Positions 53,517-61,347 of a stretch of DNA of 64,000 nt are shown here, in pieces. Numbering within the stretch: position 1 is the stretch's first letter; every line of letters begins with the position of its first letter. This stretch comes from Chthonomonas calidirosea (GTDB taxonomy: Bacteria; Armatimonadota; Fimbriimonadia; Fimbriimonadales; Fimbriimonadaceae): positions 62,001-126,000 of the forward strand of contig CAMCWC010000009.1 of assembly GCA_945882415.1 (NCBI GenBank), given 5' to 3'. The translations under genes were made by a program, and so were the position numbers. The notes beneath the pieces are model-generated. The model saw only the letters and a program-made list of their open reading frames with translations, was not told where the DNA came from and ran no database searches.

Positions 53517-54089
53517 ATGCATCGAGTCGATCTCCCCATTTTCTATTGGGTGAATCGATGGCCCGAGGCTTGGGCGACCTTTTTTCGGTTTCTGAGCGAA
53601 GCAACGAACTACGCGGGGGTCAAGATTTTCCTTGTCACGTTGCTCCTCACGATGATGTTTCGAAGCCGGAACGCTCGTTTGGCGGCGATCCAGGCTTTGG
53701 TGGCTTTCCCAATCGCTAACGAAATCACCGACGTTTTGAAGCAACAACTTCCCGATCCCAGACCGTTTCAAGTTTTGCCCGACGTCATCATGCGGGTGGG
53801 TGGAACGGACAGCATGGGGACCGCCAGCGCTCACAGTGCGAATATGGCGGCGGTTGCCGTTGCGATGACGCTCAATCTGAAGTGGTGGGGCGCACCGTGG
53901 ATTATCATCGCGGTTCTCACCGGAATCAGCCGTATCTATTGCGGCGCCCATTTCCCGGGACAGGTCCTTTGGGGATGGTGCGTGGGAATTGCGGTCGGAT
54001 TTGCCGTACATTTCTTATGGCGCGCCATTGAAACGTGGCGGCGCCAGCGAAGCGAGCCCGCGACAGCAGGATCAAATCATGCCGAATAA
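53517..54089 (+). CDS. PAP2-family membrane phosphatase
   Basis: 190 residues from ATG 53517 (GTG 53514 is also possible). Three PAP2 motifs are present in order. Motif 1 is KQQLPDPRPF (K-x6-R-P), motif 2 is SAHS with His, motif 3 is SRIYCGAHFPGQV. In motif 3 the usual Asp after the His is Gln, as in glucose-6-phosphatases (HFP-x-QV). Several transmembrane helices alternate with these sites. It would dephosphorylate lipid phosphates or polyprenyl phosphates at the periplasmic face. Its end overlaps the next gene by 11 bp. Confidence 0.88.
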   Translation: MHRVDLPIFYWVNRWPEAWATFFRFLSEATNYAGVKIFLVTLLLTMMFRSRNARLAAIQALVAFPIANEITDVLKQQLPDPRPFQVLPDVIMRVGGTDSMGTASAHSANMAAVAVAMTLNLKWWGAPWIIIAVLTGISRIYCGAHFPGQVLWGWCVGIAVGFAVHFLWRAIETWRRQRSEPATAGSNHAE

Positions 54090-54795
54090 GACCACCGCGC
54101 AACGAGCGCTCATTGTTGCTGCCATCGCCACGCTGGTGTTGATGTCCTTCGGTCCGTTCCGACCGCTTCTCATCCCACTGCTGTACTTGAACACGCACAT
54201 TCACGAACTGGCTCATGCATTCGCAGCGCTCGGCACGGGCGGAGTGCCAGAAATGATTCAGGTGTTCCCGGATGGCTCCGGAACTACTCCGGTACGTGGC
54301 GGAAACATCCTCGTGATTGGAAGTGCGGGTTACGTTGGTGCGAGCATCTTTGGCGCGGCGCTGATTCTGTACAGCACCACCGTCCAGCGAGCACAGCACG
54401 CACTACTGGGAACTAGCTTTCTGCTCGTCATTTCGCTCCTAGCGCTGGTGCGAGGAAATCCTGTTGGAATGGTGAGCGGAGTCATCATCGCGATCCTCTT
54501 CGCGGTTCTAGGAAATACCAAGAACGACGTTCCGATTTACGCGGCGCAATTCATCGGGGTGCAGCAGTGTCTGAACAGCATTACCAGCGTTCTCACCGTT
54601 TTTAAGATGAGCGGCTGGACCGGTGGAACGTCGGACGCCACCATTCTTCAGGAGGTGACGGGACTGCCTGCCGCGGTTTGGGCGTTCTCCTGGGTCGCCA
54701 TCAGTCTCGGCCTGATTGGCTGGTCGCTACATCAATCCTTTGGCGCGGCTAAGGGGAAGTCTTCTTCGGCAAAGAAGATTCCGAAGGCGTCCCGC
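54079..54795 (+). CDS. M50-like (M50B) membrane protein
   Basis: 238-239 residues from ATG 54079 (the stop is at 54796-54798). HIHELAHAFAALGTGG contains HELAH, the zinc-binding HExxH motif, next to the first membrane helix; helices continue for most of the length. This is the M50B-type pattern, close to proteins annotated as intramembrane metalloproteases or uncharacterised M50-like. A second zinc ligand (Asp or Glu in a NxxPxxxxDG-type motif) is not seen, so activity is uncertain. The gene follows PAP2 with an 11-bp overlap. Confidence 0.8.
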
Positions 54796-55342
54796 TAGCG
54801 CGGATCACTTTAGTAGGATTCTCGATCTCAAAGTGCCCAAGGCTCTCGATGGTTGTTCCTTCAACCGTCAGCCGGAAGGAGTCGATGTTCTCAAACTGTC
54901 CCAAGTTCTTCGAAAGAGCCTCAATAAACTCCGATTCTGCCATGCTGCCGAAGCCGCTTTCGACGGCCGGGTTCATGCTCAGGGTAGCCACTCCGTGATC
55001 GATATCGATTCCTAGACACCGAATCTCCGTAAGTCCGAGCGCCTGAATGGTTTCGTTGGTGCTGTATAGCGCGGGGCCCTTGGAGATCGGGATTTCGACC
55101 GGGGCCGAGAGTTCTAGCTTTTCGCCGTTCAGTTTCACAAACCGAACCTTTTGCATCTTCTCCGCTACCGGAGCATCGGGCTTGTTGGTTGTTTCCGTGT
55201 TCGATTGTCGGCGCATTGCGTCGGGCACGCGTTGCGCTTGAGGCGTCTGCATCACGTAGGTTGCCACGCCAGCTAGGCCAACGGCCGACAACAAGAATGC
55301 CGCAATTATCGCGCCTCTATTTGCGCCTGAGTTACTTGCCAT
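54749..55342 (-). CDS. GerMN-domain protein
   Basis: 197 residues. An N-terminal membrane helix (AIIAAFLLSAVGLAGVATYV) and a Thr/Pro/Ala linker precede the GerMN domain (about 85-175): GPALYSTNETIQALGLTEIRCLGIDIDHGVATLSMN, in short parts, then the FIEALSKNLGQFENIDSFRLTVEG and TTIESLGH signature. Proteins with this domain accompany peptidoglycan amidases and spore-germination proteins. Its start overlaps the stop of the amidase gene on the same strand (55332-55342), so the two are coupled. A role in cell-wall remodelling is likely. Confidence 0.88.
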   Translation of the reverse strand: MASNSGANRGAIIAAFLLSAVGLAGVATYVMQTPQAQRVPDAMRRQSNTETTNKPDAPVAEKMQKVRFVKLNGEKLELSAPVEIPISKGPALYSTNETIQALGLTEIRCLGIDIDHGVATLSMNPAVESGFGSMAESEFIEALSKNLGQFENIDSFRLTVEGTTIESLGHFEIENPTKVIRASGTPSESSLPKKTSP

Positions 55343-56912
55343 CGCCTAAATACACCTTGAGTCCCTTCACAACCGCTCCCGCAACTGACGCAGGGAAGTC
55401 CGCCTGCAACATTCGAGCACGGTCATTCGGATGGTTGATGAATCCGAGTTCTAACAAAACACCAGGCATTTTCGACATTCTCAAAACTGCAAAGCCACTG
55501 TTGTAAATCCGCTTATCACTCCATACGCCGATACTCGGAAGCCCGTTGATTTTAGCAAGCTGTTGCTGAAGACACCGGGCCAAAAGTTCCTTGACCGCGC
55601 TTGGCCCGTGGAAGAAAGTGATCGATCCTGAAGTGGAAGCTTTAGCCGTGGAATTGATGTGCACGGAGATAAAGAAGTCCGCTTTGTTCCGATTGGCCAC
55701 TTCGGCACGCTCAGTGAGTCCGATGAACACATCCGTTCTTCGAGTCATGATCACCGTCGCGCCGGCTGCTTTGAGCTGTTCTGCAAGCGCCAGCGAGACC
55801 TTAAGCGTCAAATCTTTTTCCCGGGCGATTCCGGATTTGGCGCCACCATCTTTCCCGCCATGGCCAGGATCAACCACGATCAGCTTGCCAGCGAGCTTCC
55901 CGTTTCCGATGGCCGGTTTGATGAGCTGGATGCTTACACCCGAAGCGTCGGTCCAAATTTCGTAGCCCATGGGCCGGTCGAGAATGAATCGGATCACCGA
56001 ACTTGTGCCTTCTTTCGTAACCGCAACGTTGGTTACTCCGGAAGCTTTCGCCGCGTCTGGGTTTGAGATCGCGATGGCGACGTTCGGCATAACGAGTTCG
56101 AAGACGTTTGGTTCGATCATCCGCAATTGCGGGGCGGATGTCAGGGGAACTATGGTTCGAAGCTGAATGATGCTCGACGTGGCATTGTCGGTTTGCACGA
56201 CCAAATCAAGCGGAATGTCTCCCGATGGATCAACCGGCGGTTCTACGGGCGGAATCTGCGTTGGCTCCGTGCTCACGGGAGGTGGCGTCGTTCCAACTGG
56301 GCTTTGCGATGTGTCTGCCATCGGAAGCGGGTTCGTCAAGGGAGCCGCGGGAAGACTGAATGAGTACTGCTCTGGCCCGTTCGGAATGTCCCACGAATAT
56401 TGGCTTGAGATAATCCGAACGCCATCAGGTCCCTGTTGGAGCTTGATGCCCTTCGGCACCTGAGCTGGACTGGCGAGAATCTTTGCACCACGAATTTCAA
56501 GAATCTTGCCTGCATCTAGCGTGACGGAAGAGACCGGAAGGGCAAACTTGATCTGTCCGCCAGCAAACTTTCCGATGGCAACTGCTTTGAGCACACGTCC
56601 AATTCGATCCCACTCGGTTTCACCGCCAAATTCAGCCATGGCCTTGCGGAAGGGAATACTTTGGCTTCCGGCAAAGGTTCGGTGAGGGAACTCGACTTTC
56701 CGCCCGGCAACGGTAAGAGTGACCTTATCGCTACGAAGAGTGGCATCCCAGCCGATGGAGGGAAGAAGTTCGATGGGCACGAAGCATTCGTCGCCAAGGC
56801 GGTACCCACGAAGCGGTTTTTCCGCGCCGATGTACTGAACTTCTGCGGGCTGCAATTGTGCTGCAGCCGTCGCCACCGCCATCCCTAGCGTAAAGCAGAC
56901 GAGTAGTCGCAT
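55332..56912 (-). CDS. N-acetylmuramoyl-L-alanine amidase with stalk and AMIN domains
   Basis: 526 residues with signal peptide (LLVCFTLGMAVATAAA). Residues about 25-130 resemble a copper-amine-oxidase N-terminal stalk domain (GDECFVPIELLPSIGW). A Pro/Thr-rich linker (195-235) follows, then an AMIN-like domain (about 240-335) and Amidase_3 (about 340-525). Zinc ligands are in VVDPGHGGKDGG, REKDLTL and FISVHINS; the catalytic Glu is in LLELGFINHPND. It cleaves the amide bond between MurNAc and the peptide stem in the periplasm. It is coupled to the GerMN gene downstream. Confidence 0.93.
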   Translation of the reverse strand: MRLLVCFTLGMAVATAAAQLQPAEVQYIGAEKPLRGYRLGDECFVPIELLPSIGWDATLRSDKVTLTVAGRKVEFPHRTFAGSQSIPFRKAMAEFGGETEWDRIGRVLKAVAIGKFAGGQIKFALPVSSVTLDAGKILEIRGAKILASPAQVPKGIKLQQGPDGVRIISSQYSWDIPNGPEQYSFSLPAAPLTNPLPMADTSQSPVGTTPPPVSTEPTQIPPVEPPVDPSGDIPLDLVVQTDNATSSIIQLRTIVPLTSAPQLRMIEPNVFELVMPNVAIAISNPDAAKASGVTNVAVTKEGTSSVIRFILDRPMGYEIWTDASGVSIQLIKPAIGNGKLAGKLIVVDPGHGGKDGGAKSGIAREKDLTLKVSLALAEQLKAAGATVIMTRRTDVFIGLTERAEVANRNKADFFISVHINSTAKASTSGSITFFHGPSAVKELLARCLQQQLAKINGLPSIGVWSDKRIYNSGFAVLRMSKMPGVLLELGFINHPNDRARMLQADFPASVAGAVVKGLKVYLGDGK

Positions 56913-56934
56913 ATCCCTGCGTTTTGATTATACG

Positions 56935-56963
56935 GTGACAAACGGAAAAAACCAAGCTATAAT
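56935..56963 (+). promoter_or_regulatory. Promoter of tRNA-Val
   Basis: GTGACA (-35, 5 of 6) and TATAAT (-10, 6 of 6) are separated by exactly 17 bp. Transcription would start near 56970, about 6 nt before the mature tRNA. Confidence 0.85.
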
Positions 56964-56975
56964 TTCTGTCCACAG

Positions 56976-57051
56976 GGGCGGTTAGCTCAGTTGGTAGAGC
57001 GTCTCGCTTACACCGAGAATGTCGGGGGTTCGAGCCCCTCACCGCCCACCA
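56976..57051 (+). tRNA. tRNA-Val (anticodon TAC)
   Basis: 76-nt tRNA. Acceptor stem GGGCGGT/ACCGCCC, A73 and encoded CCA. D arm GCTCAGTTGGTAGAGC. Anticodon stem TCTCG/CGAGA with loop CTTACAC; TAC at positions 34-36, A37. T arm GGGGG/CCCCT with TTCGAG loop. There is no terminator between it and the transporter gene starting 34 bp downstream. Confidence 0.96.
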
Positions 57052-57085
57052 CCCCCAAAACGGTCCATAGTGTGTCGATTCCGCG

Positions 57086-57964
57086 ATGAAGCCAGGTCGA
57101 AAGAATAATCTGACGGGCTACCTTTTTATCGCACCTTGGCTGATCGGGTTCTTCGTTTTCACGTTCGTCCCGTTCCTTCAAAGCATCTACCTGTCGTTCA
57201 CCCGATACAACATCATCACTCCGCCGAAGTGGGTTGGGTTTGCGAACTACCAAATGCTGCTCACCCAGGACGAACTGTTCTGGAAGTCTGCGCTCGTTAC
57301 GGTCAAGTTTGCCGTCATCCACGTTCCATTGGCGGTTGTGGTTGGGGTCTGTCTTGCTCTGCTGTTGAACCGAGAAGTAAAGGGGATCGCGGCGTATCGC
57401 ACGATTTTCTTCCTTCCGTCCATCGTGCCAACCGTAGCCACGTCGGTGGTCTTTCTTTGGATTCTTAACCCAACCACCGGACTGATCAACAATTTGCTCC
57501 GGAATTTTGGGATTCAAGGACCGGCCTGGTTGAATGATCCGTTCTGGGCGTTTTGGGCTCTTGTGATCATGAGCCTTTGGGGCGTGGGCGGTTCTATGGT
57601 CATCTACCTCGCCGGACTCAAGGACATTCCGATTCACCTTTACGAAGCCGCGATCATTGATGGTGCGAGTCCCGCAAAGCGGTTGCGCCACGTGACGTTG
57701 CCGATGCTCTCACCGGTCATATTCTTCAACTTGGTGATGGGCGTTATCGGAGCGTTCCAGTACTTCACGCAGGCGTTCGTGATGACCCCGAACGGGGGAC
57801 CGCAAGACAGCACACTTTTCTACTCGCTGTACCTGTTCAACCGAGCTTGGAAGTACTACGACATGGGCTACGCCAGCGCGATGGCATGGATTCTGTTCCT
57901 GATCGTGGTGACCCTCACGGCGATTGTCTTCCGATCTCAGAAGAAGTGGGTCCACTATGGTTAA
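57086..57964 (+). CDS. Sugar ABC transporter permease, MalF/UgpA type
   Basis: 292 residues, six predicted membrane helices beginning GYLFIAPWLIGFFVFTFVPF. The coupling EAA loop is YEAAIIDGASPAKRLRHVTLPML, the part that contacts the ATPase. It imports a sugar or glycerol-3-phosphate derivative with the two following genes. The gene order is permease, binding protein, permease. No ATP-binding subunit is in the window. It overlaps the binding-protein gene by 8 bp. Confidence 0.93.
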   Translation: MKPGRKNNLTGYLFIAPWLIGFFVFTFVPFLQSIYLSFTRYNIITPPKWVGFANYQMLLTQDELFWKSALVTVKFAVIHVPLAVVVGVCLALLLNREVKGIAAYRTIFFLPSIVPTVATSVVFLWILNPTTGLINNLLRNFGIQGPAWLNDPFWAFWALVIMSLWGVGGSMVIYLAGLKDIPIHLYEAAIIDGASPAKRLRHVTLPMLSPVIFFNLVMGVIGAFQYFTQAFVMTPNGGPQDSTLFYSLYLFNRAWKYYDMGYASAMAWILFLIVVTLTAIVFRSQKKWVHYG

Positions 57965-59300
57965 GAACCTGAAGTGGGTTGCCTTCTTGTTGCTGGCCCT
58001 TGGGTTTGGCGCGTTCGTCTTTAGCCAAAAGCCGCCGAGCCAACGAAAGTATCCAGACCGGATCGAAGTGCGGTTCTGGCACCGATGGGGTGGCGAATGG
58101 GCGAAGGTTGTTGCCGACATCGCCGAGCGCTATAACCAGTCACAGACAAAGTACGAGGTCGTGCCCTTGTCGATTCCTGGCTCGGGCGCCGACTCGAAAC
58201 TGACCCTCGGCATCATTGGCGGTAATCCGCCCGATGTGATGTCGATGTGGAATGGAGCGATTCCGTCGCTAGCATCAAATGGGCTTCTGACTCCGCTTGA
58301 AGAGGTAATGCCACCGGAGGACCAAACTCGTTTCATGAATGACAGCTATCCGGTCATTCGCGACTCGGGTCGGTTTGATGGGAAAACCTACGGCGTCACC
58401 ATCGGAAGCGACCTCTATGCTCTTTACGTCAACGAAGAACATTTGAAAGAGCTCGGCTTGAACGTCGATGACTTCCCGAAGACCCTTGAGGGGGTATGTG
58501 AACTCGGGAATCGGCTGAACAAAACGGATGCTAACGGGAATCTGACCCGGCTTGGATTTCTGCTGAACAGCTTTTCCTTTGTGGCCTACAACTTTGGACC
58601 GGGGTTCTACGATCCGGTGTCTGATTCACTCAGTCTGAATACGGCTGAAAACCTGCGAGCGCTTGAGTTCATCACGGAAGAACGCCGGAAGATCGGCTTC
58701 GAACGCGTCACGCGTTTTCAGGCTGGGCTAAACACCGGTTCCGATACGGGCGGCTGGCCCTTTATCACGGGCGACCTTTCGATCACGATCGATGGTCAGT
58801 GGCGGGTTGAAGAGATTCGAAAGTACCGACCGGACATGAAGTATCGGGTGATTCCCATCCCTCCGCCGGCGACAAACGGGCGAGCGATGGGCGGCACCAT
58901 TTCCGGCAACTTCATGGTGATCCCAACTTCCGCGAAGCAAAAGGAAGGCGCATGGGATTTCATTCGATTTTGGTCAGGATTCGCGGATAAGGAAGCGTCT
59001 GCCCGGTGCTTCAACGATGGAGGCTGGCTGCCGCTCTTTCCGGATCTTGTCGAAACCAAGACTTTCCAGGCTTGGCTGAAGCAGGGTCCAGAGTTTCAGG
59101 GCTTCATCGATATTCTTTCGAGCGAAAATTGCTTGCCGATGCCACCGGTCCCTTATCTCCAGTTTTTGAACGACCAAATTGGCAGGGCTGAAGATCAAGC
59201 GGTGCGCGGGACACTCTCGCCAAAAGCCGCGCTCGAAAAGTTGCGCTACACGGTCGCGGAAGAACAGCGTAAGCGAAAGTCCCTTGGATACGAGGAGTAA
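57957..59300 (+). CDS. Sugar ABC transporter extracellular solute-binding protein (family 1)
   Basis: 447 residues from ATG 57957 (MVKNLKWV); the longer frame to 57924 lies within the permease gene. The N-terminal hydrophobic stretch is a signal anchor; no lipobox Cys is present. The fold is MalE/UgpB-like: VRFWHRWGGEWAKVVADIAERYNQ, GNPPDVMSMWNGAI, GKTYGVTIGSDLYALYVN, ADKEGAWDFIRFWSG-like (KQKEGAWDFIRFW). It binds the imported sugar in the periplasm. Lack of a lipidation Cys implies anchoring by the membrane helix or free release. Confidence 0.93.
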   Translation: MVKNLKWVAFLLLALGFGAFVFSQKPPSQRKYPDRIEVRFWHRWGGEWAKVVADIAERYNQSQTKYEVVPLSIPGSGADSKLTLGIIGGNPPDVMSMWNGAIPSLASNGLLTPLEEVMPPEDQTRFMNDSYPVIRDSGRFDGKTYGVTIGSDLYALYVNEEHLKELGLNVDDFPKTLEGVCELGNRLNKTDANGNLTRLGFLLNSFSFVAYNFGPGFYDPVSDSLSLNTAENLRALEFITEERRKIGFERVTRFQAGLNTGSDTGGWPFITGDLSITIDGQWRVEEIRKYRPDMKYRVIPIPPPATNGRAMGGTISGNFMVIPTSAKQKEGAWDFIRFWSGFADKEASARCFNDGGWLPLFPDLVETKTFQAWLKQGPEFQGFIDILSSENCLPMPPVPYLQFLNDQIGRAEDQAVRGTLSPKAALEKLRYTVAEEQRKRKSLGYEE

Positions 59301-59303
59301 TCA

Positions 59304-60146
59304 ATGGAAAAAGGCAACCGACTCCTGATCCATATGGTTCTGATCTGCCTCTCCATTCCGGCAATTCTGCCGCTGATCTGGATGATTTCGACCTCGTTCA
59401 AAGCGGAGACTCAGATTTACACCAACACGGGGATGCAGAGCTTTCAGATCAGCAGTCTGTGGCCGAGCCCGATGCATCCGCAAAACTATTCGGAGGCCCT
59501 CCAAACCGTTCCGTTTGGGATCTACCTTCGAAACACGCTTATTCTCTGCCTGCTGACGGTGCTTGGAGCGGTGGGTTCAAGTTCGGTCGTCGCGTACGGC
59601 TTTGCGAGAATTGACTTCAAGGGCAAAGAAATGTGGTTCGCCTTGATGGTAGCAACCATGGCCCTGCCCGGACAGGTCACGATGATTCCGGTCTTTACGA
59701 TCTTCCGAAACTTGGGATGGTACGGAACCCCGCTGCCGCTGATTGTGCCCGCTTTCACTGGTTCGGCGTTCTTCATTTTCTTGCTGACCCAGTTCTTCCG
59801 AACGCTTCCGGCGGAGATGGCGGAGGCCGCACGGGTGGATGGCTCTTCCGAGTGGCGAATCTTCACCCAACTCGTTTTGCCGTTGTCCAAACCCGCCTTG
59901 GCGACTTGCGCGCTGTTCCAGTTTCTTGGAACCTGGAACGACTTCTTCGGGCCTTTGCTGTATCTGAACGATCCGAACAGCTACACGCTGGCTTACGGGC
60001 TTCAGCAGTTCTTGAGCCTGCACGGCGGAAAGTGGGCTCAACTGATGGCGGCAAGCACCATCTTCACCATCCCGATCATCGTATTGTTCTTTTTTGCTCA
60101 GAAGACCTTTATCCAGGGAATCGCGACGACCGGCGGCAAGTCGTAA
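59304..60146 (+). CDS. Sugar ABC transporter permease, MalG/UgpE type
   Basis: 280 residues with six helices. The start LIHMVLICLSIPAILPLIWMISTSFK and the EAA loop AEAARVDGSSEWRIFTQLVLPLSKPAL are standard. It pairs with the first permease to form the membrane channel. The stop codon at 60146 directly abuts the stop of the convergent gene. Confidence 0.94.
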   Translation: MEKGNRLLIHMVLICLSIPAILPLIWMISTSFKAETQIYTNTGMQSFQISSLWPSPMHPQNYSEALQTVPFGIYLRNTLILCLLTVLGAVGSSSVVAYGFARIDFKGKEMWFALMVATMALPGQVTMIPVFTIFRNLGWYGTPLPLIVPAFTGSAFFIFLLTQFFRTLPAEMAEAARVDGSSEWRIFTQLVLPLSKPALATCALFQFLGTWNDFFGPLLYLNDPNSYTLAYGLQQFLSLHGGKWAQLMAASTIFTIPIIVLFFFAQKTFIQGIATTGGKS

Positions 60147-60572
60147 TCACTCGCTCAGCGGGGGCGGGCTTTGCTGGGCTTGCACTTGTCGAACTTCTAG
60201 GCGCAGTTCTTTCTTGATGTCGCCGTCAATGAATACGGTGAAACTGTACGTGCCAAATTTCGGGAACGTGTAGTTGTCGAAGTTCACGATAATGTTGGCG
60301 ATCGGTGGAAACTCCGGCGTGCCATCAATTCGGATTTCGCCGCCTATCCGTCCGCTTACAGGGCGGCCGTCGGAGTCGGTGACTTCAACGATCCACTCGC
60401 GGACGCGGCCGTAGTCGCCGCGGGATGCTTGGAAGACCAGCACCAAGCACATTTTCGGGTGCGTGATGGGCTCAGCGGTCGCCCCGAGCGTGCCAAAGAT
60501 GCCAAGAATGCTCAGCTTCTCCTGCTGATCGATGAGTGCGTAATCTGACAGAGCGGCTACGGAAACGTCCAC
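60147..60572 (-). CDS. DUF6941-type small protein
   Basis: 141 residues. N-terminal strand VAALSDYALIDQQEKLSILGIFGTL, central CLVLVFQASRGDYGRVREWIVEVTDSDG and the C-terminal FGTYSFTVFIDGDIKKELRLEV form a beta-sandwich-like protein. The pattern matches the uncharacterised DUF6941 group, from memory. It is cytoplasmic by appearance and encoded convergently with the transporter operon. The start is 19 bp from the divergent deacetylase frame. Confidence 0.7.
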   Translation of the reverse strand: MDVSVAALSDYALIDQQEKLSILGIFGTLGATAEPITHPKMCLVLVFQASRGDYGRVREWIVEVTDSDGRPVSGRIGGEIRIDGTPEFPPIANIIVNFDNYTFPKFGTYSFTVFIDGDIKKELRLEVRQVQAQQSPPPLSE

Positions 60573-60609
60573 CGTTGCAGTATACGAACGGATGCGGCAT
60601 GATAGGGCA

Positions 60610-61344
60610 ATGCTGGCCGCGTTGTTAGGTCTAACGGTTGCCTACGAAGTTCCGAAGATCGTGCCCGGAAAGCCGAGCCGGACGATCGTGTTGACCTATC
60701 ACGACATCATTCCGAAGCGGACGCAGGGTTCGGTTTGGTTTGATTGCACGGTGGATGAGTTCCGGCAGCAACTTGACTGGCTGTCCAAGCAAGGCGCGAC
60801 GTTTGGCTCCGTTTCAAGTCTAAAGAGGTCGTTGACTGAAAAGGCAATTCCTCCGCCCACAGTCGTGATTACGTTTGCCGACGGCTATCGGGGTTTTTTC
60901 ATGTATGCCCTGCCAGAGCTGCGTAGGCGCAAGATTCCGGTTGCGATGTTTGTCCACACGGACTACGTGGGCTCTGCAATCGGACGGCCGAAGATGAGCT
61001 GGGATCAACTGCGCGAATGCCACAGCCAAGGGGTAACCGTCGCCTCTCAGACTGCCTCACACCCCGCTGATTTGGCGAAGCTGACCGATCAGCAAGTGAA
61101 GTCGGAGTTCCTGAAATCGCAGATGCGCCTTCGGAGCGAATTGCCTTCGAAACTTCCGAGCTATTTGGCTTACCCGAACGGTAAGTACGACCAGCGCTCG
61201 GCTGCTTTCGCCGAGCAGGTTGGGTACGAAATGGCGTTCACGGAAGCCCAACGACCGGCCGAACGGGCACCTTCGCTCTATCTCGTTCCTCGCTACGTAC
61301 ATACCAAGTATCGGGAAGCTTGGCGAGCTGTTTCGAGGAAGTAA
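60610..61344 (+). CDS. Polysaccharide deacetylase (CE4) fold protein with altered active site
   Basis: 244 residues from ATG 60610 (MLAALLG; a start at 60592 is also open). NodB-fold motifs are recognisable: YHDI, motif 1 at ITFADGYRG, motif 2 at SQTASHPADL and motif 3 LAYPNGKYD. Motif 1 reads F-A-D-G where active members have F-D-D-G, so the catalytic-base Asp is Ala. Motif 2 reads Q-T-A-S-H where H-T-x-x-H is usual, so one metal His is missing. It may be inactive or have altered metal chemistry. The N-terminus is a weak signal peptide. Confidence 0.85.
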   Translation: MLAALLGLTVAYEVPKIVPGKPSRTIVLTYHDIIPKRTQGSVWFDCTVDEFRQQLDWLSKQGATFGSVSSLKRSLTEKAIPPPTVVITFADGYRGFFMYALPELRRRKIPVAMFVHTDYVGSAIGRPKMSWDQLRECHSQGVTVASQTASHPADLAKLTDQQVKSEFLKSQMRLRSELPSKLPSYLAYPNGKYDQRSAAFAEQVGYEMAFTEAQRPAERAPSLYLVPRYVHTKYREAWRAVSRK

Positions 61345-61347
61345 ACC

